The notes under the pieces: generated by a model
What the model was told of the DNA's origin: nothing
What the model saw: the letters and a program-made list of their open reading frames with translations, nothing else
Databases searched by the model: none
Shown here: positions 11,450 to 24,600 of the stretch, one piece after another
Layout of the letters: every line of letters starts with the position of its first letter
How positions within the stretch are numbered: the stretch's first letter is position 1
Position numbers and translations under genes: made by a program
Assembly: GCA_963693305.1 (NCBI GenBank)
Contig: OY855913.1
Coordinates: 18,602,788-18,666,787 of the forward strand
Source of the DNA: Meandrina meandrites
Taxonomy: Eukaryota > Cnidaria > Anthozoa > Scleractinia > Meandrinidae
Reading direction: 5' to 3'
DNA: 64,000 nt

Positions 11450-12398
11450 ATGCGGGTATCAGCGGCCATCCCGGGGGGTCGACCCCCGGGGACCCAGGGG
11501 CATTTGTCAAATCAGCTCTGACAAATGCTTTTTAAAGCCCCTGGGGTGGAGCTTGAACATTGTGACAAATATCCCAACCCCCAAGGCCATGCCGTATCCC
11601 AGCGAAAAGCAAAACAAATTTCTGAGGGCGTTTTTCCTGCGATCGTCAAAGACAGGACAAAAAATACACTGTATTAAATACAAGAGTAGTCAGGAACAAG
11701 CACAAAATGAAGTCTTACAATTTTATTAATAAAATTGCTTTCTTTACAACCTCACTCGTCTTTGTTATCCTCTGCCTCTATAGATTCTATACATCTCTCT
11801 GAACTTATGCGCTGAACAATGTTTTAATTGATAGATTACTCGATGATCTACCACTTTCTGAGGATAAATTGAAAATATCTCTCTGAACGAAAACGCTAAC
11901 TATAAGTATATCATTAAAATTTTTGGATTAGGCGAAAATTCAGTCAGAAGATAGAACCTTTCAATATTCTTCTCAACGCATTGGCCTCACCTTTGACGTC
12001 ACCTACTTATTTTATAAAAGCACAACGTTTTAAAAAGTTCCATCTTTGGTTTGAAAGACATTTTGGCTTTGCTTCCGGCGTTTTCCTGAAGAGGATGGTT
12101 TGTTATAATTATACTTGCAGATTTTGTAGATATTCAATGGAAAATAACTCGCCTGAAAGCCGAACCATCAACAATCAGCCGAGTGTGGTCATCGAGCGCT
12201 TGACGTTGTGATGAATTGCCGCTGACCACCTAGACCATCTGCAAATCCCGTGGATAGGATCCCGGGGGTGTTTGCCCCGAAACGCAAATGCCCCAGGCTC
12301 TCGGGCAAGGTTTTGCAACAAATCCCCTACCATGCCCGCGGGTTGCCCGTGGGTGTCCCGGGGATCGACCCCCCGGGATGGCCGCTGATACCCGCATA
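11450..12398 (+). mobile_element. ~950-bp terminal-inverted-repeat element
   Basis: TGCGGGTATCAGCGGCCATC at 11451 recurs inverted near 12397, and the inverted match continues through a CCCGGGGGGTCGA(C/T)CCCCGGG stretch (more than 40 bp in all). Inner parts (aggggcatttgt, gggcaaggttttgcaac) are not paired as well. The interior has only short ORFs with no recognised domain, so it looks non-autonomous. The duplicated target site could not be fixed. Confidence 0.75.
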
Positions 12399-12515
12399 AG
12401 AGTCCGCTTAATATAATTAGAGGTCCATCTTGATGTCGTGTGGCGTGAAACTCCGAAATTCAAAATGCTCAGTAAAGACGGCGGATGCTATCGACCTAAA
12501 ACCTTCAGAGACCGA

Positions 12516-12634
12516 TACAACGTTGAAAGGTTTTAAATTTGTGTACTATATTTCGGCTGGCCAAACCAGCCTTCTTCATGCCAGCCACCCAGCCGAAATA
12601 TAGTGCACAAATTCAAAACCTTTAAAACCGTTGT
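12516..12634 (+). mobile_element. Foldback element (ttcggctgg arms)
   Basis: Arms of about 40 bp (aaaggttttaaatttgtg, ctatatttcggctgg and their inverses) surround a 30-bp loop. There is no coding capacity. Confidence 0.75.
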
Positions 12635-12954
12635 CTCTTTCTACGTTGTCTCTACTTTTTTTATAGTCTTCATTTTTCTATTTTAAACCGATCAGATCAT
12701 TATTGATCCAACGTATACCAGTAGGATCATCGTCCACGGTTTCTTGCTTGCTTAAACATTTTTATAAAACCTTCAACATGATAGGGGTCGTGCGATTCTG
12801 GAATTAAGAATTTTGATGAGGTCAAGTGAAAACCAAGAATTAATTATCATGCAAACGTACAAATTGGTAATGAAAATTGGGAAAGTTCGGATAGCAGTTA
12901 TTTCAGCCTCACTTTATCAAGTTCCAAATCATGATATACATTCTCTTCTTTTGA

Positions 12955-13670
12955 CAGGACAACTCGGATTAATATTAATCCGTGGATTGTGATAATAATA
13001 GATTATAATAGGCTTATTATAATCCGGTAATAGATTATTATAATCCGGTAATAGATTAAGGCACGGCAAAAAATTGGAAGGATTACATTATTAATAATAA
13101 TATAATCCAGATTAATAATAATCTCTATTATAATCGAGATAAAATTCCCCTGAATGTTCGGAGATACTGATATACAGCTCCAATGACAGACACACTGCAG
13201 ACATAACACAGGACTGACGGGACATAACACTGACCACATCAGTCACATGACGATCACTTGCATATGCTAGAGCTGGTAGATACCACGATGTTGACCCTAG
13301 AAGTAAATGAATAGGAGCAGGCACCTCTTTCATATTTAAATAATGCCAATCTTCGGAAGCTTTGGACAAAGATTAACCCTAGATAGGAATAATATAAATA
13401 CTACGTACGACTTTTATAGCAATCGTATGTAGGATTAATATGTATCAGGATTAATATTAATATTTAAGTAGGATTAATATTAATATTAATCAGATTAATA
13501 TTAATCCTAATAGATTAAGGCACGGCTCAAACCTCAGTAATAGATAATAATAATCTATTACCGGATTATAATAATCTATTACTGGATTATAATAATCCAT
13601 TACTGGATTATAATAATCCATTACTGGATTATAATAATCATCAAGATTAATATTAATCCGAGTTGTCCTG
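12955..13670 (+). mobile_element. 716-bp TIR element with 6-bp target duplication and subterminal repeats
   Basis: 26-bp inverted ends begin CAGGACAACTCGGATTAATA. The flanks are identical 6-mers, TTTTGA (12949-12954 and 13671-13676), which fix both ends. Just inside the right end are five tandem units of attactggattataataatc, and just inside the left end inverted units of ataatccggtaatagatta. The motif attaaggcacggc occurs on both sides in the same direction. There is no transposase ORF. The superfamily is not assigned. Confidence 0.85.
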
Positions 13671-15253
13671 TTTTGAAAGACAACGGCGACAGATGAGATT
13701 TCATGACTCATCGCAAGGCTTCCGACAGTTTCAGAGACCCACCCACAAATTTCCATGCATTTACTCCCATTTTGCGGATGTCGCCAAGTTTAAGCCCTTG
13801 AACAGGGTTTGGATGGGGGTGCTCGATTCCAAGTCGCTATATACTTCGAGCATTCCCTCGTTTTTCTCAAGATATTTCCAGACCCTCTGTGACAAGGTTT
13901 CCAAATGGGATACAAGGCGAAATAAAATTTGAAATAGCGAGGAAAGCTAACTGCGGTCTAGGAAAGATGACCTGCTCGGTTCGCAGATATTTTTCGTCCC
14001 ACGCACACGACTGGGAAAATTTCGTAACAAAACGTTAAGCACGCCCCGGGAATCTGTGGGGGTAATGAGCCATAATTTAACTCATAAGTTTACAGCAAAC
14101 GATTCACTTTCTTGATTTTGGCACGTTTCAGTAAAAAGACACGATTCCTTCAAAAATTTTACCACCTGTGCATCTAATCAGGGTTTCTTCGAGTCCAAGC
14201 ATTCTAGCCTTTTTTATGAAAATTAGGCCTAGTTGTTCTAAGGGTGAATAACGCAGAGAAGTCACTTTCCAGCGGATATGTTGGCAAAACAAACTACGCC
14301 ATGCACGGAATAGTGACTTATTTAGTGGACATTCCTATCCATCCTTTGGACAACAGGGTCCAACAACTGGCGAACCGCGCAACTGCTCGCGAGATTGGTA
14401 GCACCAAAAAAATGATGTCGTTTTACTTTGCTGTGCAAAAACAACTTCTGGTCTGTGCACTTAAATTGTGTTTACTTTTCAGCTTAGTACGCTTGTCACG
14501 AATCGTTTGCCCAATCCCAAATAGCTCTTGTAACGAGGCTTTTTGTCGGGAGACATGATTTTGTAGCGTAAACAAGAAAAGAACTACATTCTTTGGGGGT
14601 GGGTTCCAGTAATATCTAATTTAATGGACGGGTTATTTTAAATATCGGCCCCTTTACGGAAATAGTATTTTTTTAAGATCAAGGCATCGGGTAAAGGCGT
14701 GCAGTCTTTGAAATAGCCGCGGCAGAAGCCGGCAAACAGCAAGCGCGGAGTTAAATAACAGCTATAATACAGAAAATCACCTTGGAATAAAAAAAAATAC
14801 GGCAGTTTTCTGATTGTCTAAACACCCTTTGCCTGTGATTTCACAAACTGGCGCAGAGCCGTTATTTAGGAGTGATGATCACGATGCACTTCATGTAATA
14901 TTTAATCAAACATCTCGGCAGAAGGTGCACACCACTGTTCGTTTCTTTCGTTCATGAACATCGACGCTTTGAGTTTTACAAGGAGTTATATTCATTTTGA
15001 CGTACAACAAAACAGAACAAACGCTGTGCGCAACCAGGTCAAAGAAAACAAGACAGTGTTGGAACTTCAGTGGTCTCTTCTAAAAACTCTTACGTCAGGT
15101 TTCTGTTTTTGCCCTGAACCCTGGACGCAGCGCAAGGGGGAACGTTACAAAACGCCAGTAAATAAAGTTGTTGCGTGACGTTCATTCTCGGTCACAAACA
15201 TTCATTTATATCCCGTGACTAGTGCGTTAGTCGCCGCACAATGATTCGAGAGG

Positions 15254-15259
15254 TTTATT
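15254..15259 (-). terminator. Candidate poly(A) signal of GGNBP2
   Basis: AATAAA is read on the minus strand about 350 bp after the GGNBP2 stop codon at 15610. It is the clearest canonical hexamer in the expected place. Confidence 0.4.
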
Positions 15260-15609
15260 TTCAGTTCACATTAAATATGTTGTGATTTGCAATATAACAG
15301 GTTGTAAAATACTTCACTTAACTAAATTAGGGCGACTTCGGCGTCATTTCCATTACAAATCGCACGCCAAGCTTCGAGCCTTACTCAGCGTAATTCCAAA
15401 CATCCTCTCAGACTCTTTGTTTGCTGCACCTGAAGCAAGTGATACCTCTGTGTGACCTCATATTTAACAAGGGGAGTCGGGCGCGGTCGCGCTGTTTGTC
15501 CAGTAAAAAATTAACAATTGAATAGCAACACTCCCAAACAACAGTGACGCCCCCACCCCCTCCCCTGCGCCCATTCCTCCCCCTCCCCTGTGACGAGTGC
15601 TTTACAATC

Positions 15610-18600
15610 TTAGTGAACGACACCGACATTCAAGCCGTCTTTGAGCGTCATATTATCAAACTGTTGACGGAGTTTCTCGCGGAGCTTCCGTCGCTGCTGT
15701 AACACGGACGAGTGGTTCGCTTTGAACCGGAGAATTTCCTGCTCTGATATGCACAGATCTTCCTCGGACGAAATACACTCCTGAAAAAAAAAATGAGATG
15801 AACGTTAGAAATTCGGTTGCATTTGAAACATGAACCCGGGGATGGGTAGAAACAGGTTAAGAGTCTCGGATACAAACGGAGCCTAGAGCCAGAATAAGGA
15901 AGAATTGTGTGACGATTTGTCGGGCATTTTTTTTACTGTTGTGTGACGAACCAAAAGAGGGCACAGGTAAGGTTTGCAAATGTAGATGTCTTTTGTAAGG
16001 ATTGACATGATATGTATAAAATGAGAGATCGAGTCACAGCTTGGAAAGGCGTTCCTGAGGCAAGACTTGCACGAGAGCAGAAAGATTAAAATCACTCACC
16101 ATCGATTCTGTTCCGCCATCCTTCCAACCCATTAACTGCAACAAGCGCTTTTCTTCATCGTCAATACGTTCTACAGGTTTTTCTTGTTTTTCGTGCCTGG
16201 GTGAATTTTGCTGTAGAGACAGGTAAATAATTGGTCGTCACTTTTCTCAGTTTGTAGGACTGAAACAAAGGAATGTGAAAGGGGGGGGGGGGGGGGGGGG
16301 GCTATATAAAAACGTATCCTCAGGTTTCATTATTTTGGCTTGTCACGCGAATGAAATATTGCATGAGGCGCCAAAGGGGAAAAGATTGCGTGACGAAACC
16401 AATTAAGGGGGTACGAGCCAAAACTAGAACTTGTTAACCTATTACCTTTTTCTCTTTATTTTTGCCCTTCTTCTTTTTGCCCTTCCCATTAGCGCTTTGT
16501 GAGGAACCACCACTGCTGGGGCTCCCCGACATACAGTCCGCACACAAGTCGTCTTCTTCGGTCCCTATAGTAGAAGGATCCTTGACATGATTACAAGTGT
16601 CCCCATCCTTGTGTTCCATCCTAGACCATTTCTTGTGTTCTGCGACATACCTAGAGAAGAAAAAGATGCTATCAATGTGGTAAGTCTTTTTAGCGATGTG
16701 CGTCTTCAAAATCAGTTAGAAGTTAAATTATAGCGCTTTCTCAAGTTTCACATCGACATGTTTTGTTGTGTTACATGTAATTGGAGTGTCGATTTTCCAA
16801 ATTTTAGTCCAACCCTTTTCTGACACTGAAGACGTAAAAGCAAGAAATAGTTTTGAACAAAATAATAAAAGCCCAGGGTTTGTTTTAAGTCCAACTTGTT
16901 GCTTTCATGTTTTGCGTCTCTCTTTTGGTACCACACGGATCAGTCTTGCCGATTATTTTTTATTACTTTGAGTATTTCGTCGATCCCCGCCTGTCTGCAA
17001 AACATCCAGCAATTCTTGACGTTTTATCGTTGTCGTCGTGCCAGTTTTAGAGGCTGGGTTTGCTTAACAGGTTGTTTTTCAGTATTGGTACCCGTTTCGC
17101 GTGTTATTTGCACTGTACTGACTAAGGTAAAAGTAATCTGTAACTAGAATAGATCTAGGCTACACATAAAGCCTGTCCATCTTTTCACTTTTAGTTCGTC
17201 AAGAGCGGAGACGAAAAGCGAAAAGCGAGGAGAAAAAAAAGGTGTTACCTACCCACAGTCGCCATTTCTGTAGCCCAATCTTTTCCATTTGCGCCGCTCA
17301 CAGTTGGTCAAGTCCTCGCAGCTGCACGGTGACCCGCCACTGTCGCCATCATCCTCATCGTCTTCACAACTGTCCCTGTGACCATTAATTACCTCCGTCT
17401 CCTCTACGTTCCCATTTACACAAACCCCGTCCTCTTCCTCTTCGTCTTTCGTGGATTCCTCCTCTTTAAGTTCAATGTCCGTCGAGATTGTTAAAGATTG
17501 CGAATCACATTTACATTTTTCTTTGCGCTTTGCCTTCTTTTTTAAGCGTTTCTGCTCTCTTCTGAGCTCCTTGGCTCTCTCCGCTTCGGATATCTCTTCG
17601 ACGACTTGTTCGAGCCGGGAAATGCCTTGCTTTTCTTCGACTGCCACCTGTGAAGTTTTAAAAACGGTATGATTGATAATACACGGACGAAAAATCATAT
17701 CTGTGAACTGCAGATAAGCAAAACAAGTAACAGTGACCTTCGTAGCTGTGAAAGCCGAGCTGAGCTGATGCAAAAACACAAAAAGCATAAAAAGTCCAGA
17801 GCTTCTAGAGAAAGTAAAATTATAAGCTATTGAAAGCCACTTTAACAAACAAAACTACCATATAATCCGCACCGTCTTATCAGTTGGGGTAAGGGTCGAG
17901 GAGAAAATAACCGTTTACGAAAAGTCTTCAGGTGTTTTGCGGCGATTTACCTATTACACATTTTGCCGTGTGGATGAATTTCAACAATCCCCAAGCAGAA
18001 CTCGTAAAAAAACTTGCATTTGCCTTCTCTCTTACCTCGAAACTTTTCCTTAATGCGTCAACCCCCAGATAAAAGAGCATCTGCCAGGTTTGTTCCTCGG
18101 CTCTCAGTTTCTGCCACAGTCGATGAAGTCTTTCCCATAAGTGAATACCGAGACACGTTAACACCTAAAAATGCACGTAAAGGAAAACAAATGTTACGCA
18201 CAATCCAAATATGCTTGGGTAACAGACAAAGAAACTGGAAAAGTTGCTTTTTTAGGACGTGATCATCTCTATACATGTGGTTACTACTCTAGTGGTGGAC
18301 TCATTTTATCATCCGGAAAACGTACATGTAAGCGATAACAGGAAGCATTTTTCACACCATCTGTCATCCTTCCCAACTTATTTTGCACGTCTTGGAATTT
18401 TCTCATAAGAGGCGACTGGGGACCAGTCAATTCTAGTGGAGAAACGTTGGCTGTCGACCCAAAGAATGGAAGTAAGAGTCACTCTACAGATATTGAACAA
18501 AAATAGCACATGTGCTTTTTGGTTATGATCTGATTTTTATGGATTGGCAGAATATCTTCCCCAAGATATTGCACATCCAAATAAAATAATTATGATAAAT

Positions 18601-21600
18601 TTTAAATAAGCAAAAAAGGATTTCCTTACTTCTTCCTGAGCAATGTCCAGTGTCTTGGCATGCCTTTCTCGCCGTCTACGAAAAGAAATAAAGAGGATAC
18701 ATAATATGTAGTTAGGTTTTGATAAATCGTGATGTATGTGAAATTAATCATACTAGCACACAAGCTGTAGATAAACACGTAAGAATAAACTCTAATAGCG
18801 TTAACAATAAAATACCAGACTTTAGGATGCATGGTGCAAATTACTCTGAAAATTCTCCAAATCAAACCAAAAGATAAGCATACTTGCATAAAGCATGTAG
18901 GTCTTTGTTTGACACAGGTTTGAGAGCAGTCAAAATCAATGACTCAAAAAAGATGATGGTGTTACTGCTACTCAGTAAATTAAGCCTCCCCTGTGGTTGA
19001 CATTTGATTTATCATTATCGCACTGCTTACCCTCCAGCTAACTCTGGCTCCGCCCGTCCAATTAAATGTGCAATGTAGTCTGTATCACAGAGAACATGAA
19101 TGTGCCGCTCTTGAGGACAGCTCTTGAGACCATCATACAAAGCTGCACAATAACTGGAGGACACACAAAAAAAGAAAACTCTTTATTTAAAAAGTCCAGG
19201 TCATCATCTCATTTCTCATCACAAAACCATGCAGATGATAAGATATGTCCAGATATAAATCCAATGATGAAAAATAATGAATTTGCAGGAATTTTCCCAA
19301 AGGTCAACATTTGAAAGAATGAGCTTGTGAGAGGGCTACCACAAAAGTGGCAAATTCGATGAAAGCGACAAATTTGATGAAAATGGTGAAGTTGATGAAA
19401 TTTCGTCAAAGGCTGACGTTTGACAAAATGAGCTGACTTAGTTATTAACTTAACTTATTTTCCCAAATCTTTCAATTAGTTTGCATTTCAACCTGCTAAA
19501 GTTACAGTTTCTGCAATTTGGTGGATCACTGGCATTATCTAATTAAGGTCATTCCTCTAAAATAGAACCAAGGCTGTGCTCTAAGAAAAATTACAAGGAG
19601 CCCAAAGGTAGCAAACTGTGAGATCCAGGGTGCCCAGCATAAAGCTTATATGAAAGAAATAAGATTATCTGGGTGCCCAAAGGCAAAAGTTAGTCGCCTG
19701 AGGCACCTGGGCACCCTTAGAGCACAGCCCTGAGAACTGACAATAGATTTACATTCAATCTTTGTCTATTGATTGTTCATCTTAGGGAACCTAAATTTCA
19801 AAATAAAAAAGAGGGGTCCCCATATTCCGTATTAATGTGCGCGCTGGTACGCACGCTACTCATGCGTAAATTTATGCGCAGTAAGGATGCGCAATGTAAA
19901 ATAGAGGAATGACCTCAAGTGGCACCAGATACAATAACCATGCAGTGAAAGCGTAACAAAATGATGTTATAACAATACATGCACATGTATTTTTTTTACT
20001 CACCCCTTTTCACTTGGCCCATCTAAATCTCCAGCCAAAATACTGTAAGCTCTTAGCACCTTTGATTTGCATTCAGTGCAAAACCTATGCTTTCTAAGAT
20101 AATTTTCTAGTGTGTCCAAAAGAGCATCTGAGTCAATCAACACCACCTAATAAAAATTGGCAACAGAATATTGTCAACAGCAAGTACAGTGTTAAGTCAT
20201 ATGGACACAAGAAAATAAAGGTTCCAAATTAATAGCATTGGCACAGCTGTCATGCTACAATGTACTATACCTCATCTCGACATTCTTGGGACAGTAAATC
20301 CCACACATCTATCCAGCTTCTAAACATGAAAAAGACCCCTTTTAGTGCAAGTGAACAATGTCATATATATATGATGAAAAACAAAACAAATTATTTTTCA
20401 CTGAACAATAAAATTTAATGTATTTAGTTTTAAATCTGAAGCCTTTGTCAAATCAAACTTTGATTAATAAATTATTGACTGTACTGTCAATCAAAGAGGA
20501 AAGCTAATTTAGGTTTACCCGGATGGTCTTGACTTGTGGGTTTCCAGTGAATGCAAAGGGCACCTTCTGTAAAATATTGGCAAAAGACAATATTACGACA
20601 ATATTATTGTAACAACGCAATTCACTTTGATTACTGTTTTAAGTAGTGTACAGTCAAACCTCTTTAAGGTGCCAGTTGTCAAATTCCTGACAATAACACC
20701 CATTAAGTGGTTTTGTTCTCAACAAGCTACTATTCCAGTTCCAGAAATTGGAGGCTCAGTTTTCATTGCCGTTCCCTGACAATGCTCCTGATGTCATGAC
20801 TCAATGGTGAGAAAGTTGACAACAAGTCTTATGAAACATCACAATACCTGTTTCTTCTGCACTTGGGAATGGATTCCACCATCTCGCTTAGTCTTGATCT
20901 AGAGAAAATTGAAAAAAAACTTCAAGATCTATGCCAGCAACACTAATTATTTAACAATTTCCATGCACTTAATGACAAAGTTGCTGTAAGTGACAAAAGA
21001 TTGTGCTTCATACTACAAAAATTGTCACCAATTATAAGGTAGGGAAGAATCTGGTCCAGCTGCATGAGTCATCCCAGCACTTTATTTAATGGCTGGTTGT
21101 GTATTGCAAATGTAGCATGAGGCTTCTAGAGTATTTCCTCAGTGGAATGTTTGTCCATCATATCACAGGTTAGCCCTCGCAGCATTTAGTCACGTTTCCC
21201 CAAGATATTTGCCAGTGCTCACTTATACTTCTTGGTAGTGAGAGGCACTGTGTGTCTGAGTAACTGTTGAGTGGTACATGTACACCAAACAATACGAGGT
21301 GACTGACTCCCGGGGAGGGGGGGGGGGGGGTACTTAAAAAAGTTTTATACGGGGAGGCTCCGCACAGAGGTCCAACCCCTTACCCTTTTATATACCATTT
21401 TTTTCAAAAAAGGCACCCCTTTTGTATACCTTTTATTGGAAAAAGGCACCCCTTTCATATACCTAACTACTGTAGTTTAATTTGTAACCCCTCTCACTGG
21501 CCCGCTTTCTGAGTAAATCGTTAAAACAGGAAGTCTTCTTGTCATTTTTTCACGTAGTGCGTAATAAATTAAAATGAAACAGTCATAAGTTGCGTCCGCT

Positions 21601-24600
21601 TGATCTGTTTTAATTCAAGGCCCTTTTTAAAACCCGAACGAAGATTTTCCTACCCTTTCATATACCTAAACTTGTGAAATCCCTACCCTTTTATATACCT
21701 GAAGACTGAAAAAGGTACCCCTTTCGGGCGGAGCCTCCCCGTATAGGCCATTATAGGGAGTACCCCCCCGGGGACTGACTGTGCCTGATCAAGCTCTCAA
21801 TCTCTTGGTTTAAATTCCCCATGCTAACCATTTCACCATGATCATGATGATACCTGCCTCACATGTGACAATTTATTTTCCTTTAAATTACAGTTAATAG
21901 ATTTAACTTACCCATGCACATAGAAAAGCGCATACACACGTTTTGGATCTTGAAGGAAGGGACCATCGATAGTCAAAACTAAAGAAAATTTGTATAAAAT
22001 TATTAAAGCTTCAATCACCTATTCCTCTGCTGTTAATTTACATAAGAAGTGAAGATTTTCACAACAACTTTTTTATTCGGACCAATTTTTACTAAATCAC
22101 ATGACTGTACATTTTGCAAAATTCATTTTTTGACATTGTGCAGTTTCTGATTCCTACCCACCCCGTGGAAGGTCAATGGAATTCTGAGGGGATGTGAAGT
22201 AATCAACATCCAATTCTCATTACATATAAAACACACCCTGTTGTTAGTAACAAGATGGTTCCTAAAATGAGACATTACTGATCCAAGACAACACTCACCT
22301 CCATTATTTGTGATAATCAAAGGCTCCAATGCTGGCTGACCTGACTCCACTAACTGGTTGTACAATCGCTCGACACTGTATACAGAAGATTGAAAGATTA
22401 AAGTTTGTCCTAATGCTAAGGAGAGCCCTACTAACTCATTTCTAGTTAACAAGTGACTGTCTGAGTGATTGGGTATTGCTACTCCCCCTGGGTACGAATT
22501 GTGTTAGTTGATTATATGGGTTAACAATTACCACCAGCATTTTCATCACATTCCATTTCACAGCACCATTTTCATAAAGTGGGGCACTGCAAAGTTACCT
22601 GAACGCAATCTGAACTGAAGACCTGAAGGTCTAACATTTACGCCTTTTGGTATGACAAAGATTAACTAATTAATCAAATTAATAAAATGGTTAGAACAGT
22701 ACGACCTCTATTAAGCGGCCACCCTTGGGACATGTTTGTTCAGTGAAACTAAATTGGGCAATTTTTATTGCACTACAAGCCTAATTTTAAAATACAATCA
22801 CAAAACTAAAAGACTTATGGTAATGGAATTTTCATTAAGAGTACTGAATAATGTTTTGCTTCATAATAGCATGAGGTGAGAGTACTTACAGTTCTCCAAG
22901 CTTCTCTCGAGACAAGAGTCTTGTCTCTCGAGTCAAGAGTCTTGTCGCTCGAGTCGAGAGTCTCGTCTCTCAAGACGAGAGTCTTGTCTCGAGAGACGAG
23001 ATTCTCGTCTCGCGAGAGGGTGGTAACTTACTTTTGAGCGGTACTAGTACTGTAGTTAATGTTGTGTGATAAGCACAAGCATAAGAAAACATATGTGAGG
23101 ACCCTTGTGATATGAACAAGCCACAGGAAAAAGAAACTTTATAAATCCTTTCTTGCAGATAAAGTAGTTCACTTATTTAATGAGTGTAAACTAGTGCAAG
23201 ATAAGCAAAAGAACAACCTCAAGATTTGGCTATCGACCCTGACTCCCATTATCCAATGTTCATCAGAAGTTCTTGAACTATGCTTGCATGTGTCACCTTA
23301 TGCTTGTGCATATCGCCAGTGTGAACATGTTTTTGATTGCCCTTATGCCTTTGTTTTTCTCACAAGTGTGAACCAGGCATTACTACTCCTAAACTGCTAT
23401 AAAATAATTTTATATGCTGTGGTTCAGTTTTACCCTCGGTACAATTTGGTATTTTCCTTTGCTCTGGTTTACGGCAATATGATAGTGAATATAAAATAAC
23501 GGAAAGAGTAAAATTGGACCACATACTACACTCAAGAGAGCTTGTAGGAAAACTTTCAAACTCTCTCAAACTTTCTCTTGTGCTTGTATCAGGTTTTGTA
23601 ACAAACGAGTCGCTTTTCTATCCATACATATCTCTTAGTAACAGTTATTGCCAGGGCCAAACACCCATAACATATACAGGACCCCTAGCAAGCCAGAATG
23701 CAACAAACTACAGAAACTAAATAGGATGTTCACTATCCAACATTTCTTGCTTAAAGTGAGACAAACAAGGCATTGACAGCAACAATATTGAAAATGTGCT
23801 GCAAAAACAGAAATCACAGGATCTTTGCCTGATAAATAAGGAAATCCATAAATAATGTTGGACAATAAACTAAGGCACAATATCATAATACAAATTTTCA
23901 ACTACACTAATATATAAATTATTTTCACACATGCACAACAATATATTTACACTTTTTAATCCAAAACCCATCAGTGCAATGGAAAATGACACATCTAGGT
24001 TTATACGAAGCCATTTAACACCATGTAAATTTGGAAATCAATCTCAAATGTTACTGAGATTTCGTTTGCAATAGTGAATAATTAATATAAAGGCGATGAG
24101 GAAATAATATGAAAATAGGCAACGTTTGATACCTTCTTCGACAGCCAACGCACGGAACGGAGTGGGAGAGAAACGACAGGACATCTTTTTGTCTCACCAT
24201 CGTAGCAACTGCTAAATCATCGCCGCTAAGACACTGGAATCGCTGCAGAGTGAACAAAATGTGATCAGAACAATTTTCCTGACAACGCATAAACCCATAT
24301 AACTACGATCTCATGTAGTGTTTATGTCAAGGAACCTGAATTATAATCACAAACTCTTGCGGTGGCAAAATCACTTGACGCTTTTGCGAATTTGCTAGCT
24401 ACGTCTCGTCTACAAGCATAAATGTGAAATTTACTTTCCAAGCTTGATACACGAATTAAAACTAATACATGCTAAAACTTTGATATCTCGATCCAGACTG
24501 GTATGAGATATATATTTTGGATATTTTTATATCAGAACTGCAATAATTGATTTATACGTACATGTATCAGATAATTTTAGCTGAAAAACGACAATTTATC

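Larger units (their letters stand above)
10720..15600. other. Intergenic region between GGT 5' end and GGNBP2 3' end
   Basis: Apart from the elements listed separately (11450-12398, 12516-12634, 12955-13670, and a diverged palindromic copy near 14230-14370), no exon with matching splice sites or family similarity was seen. ORFs here are short and lack recognisable domains. Confidence 0.6.

Noticed and set aside
14244..14558. 104-aa ORF as a gene
   Set aside because: It begins in a diverged palindromic repeat and shows no family similarity or exon borders.
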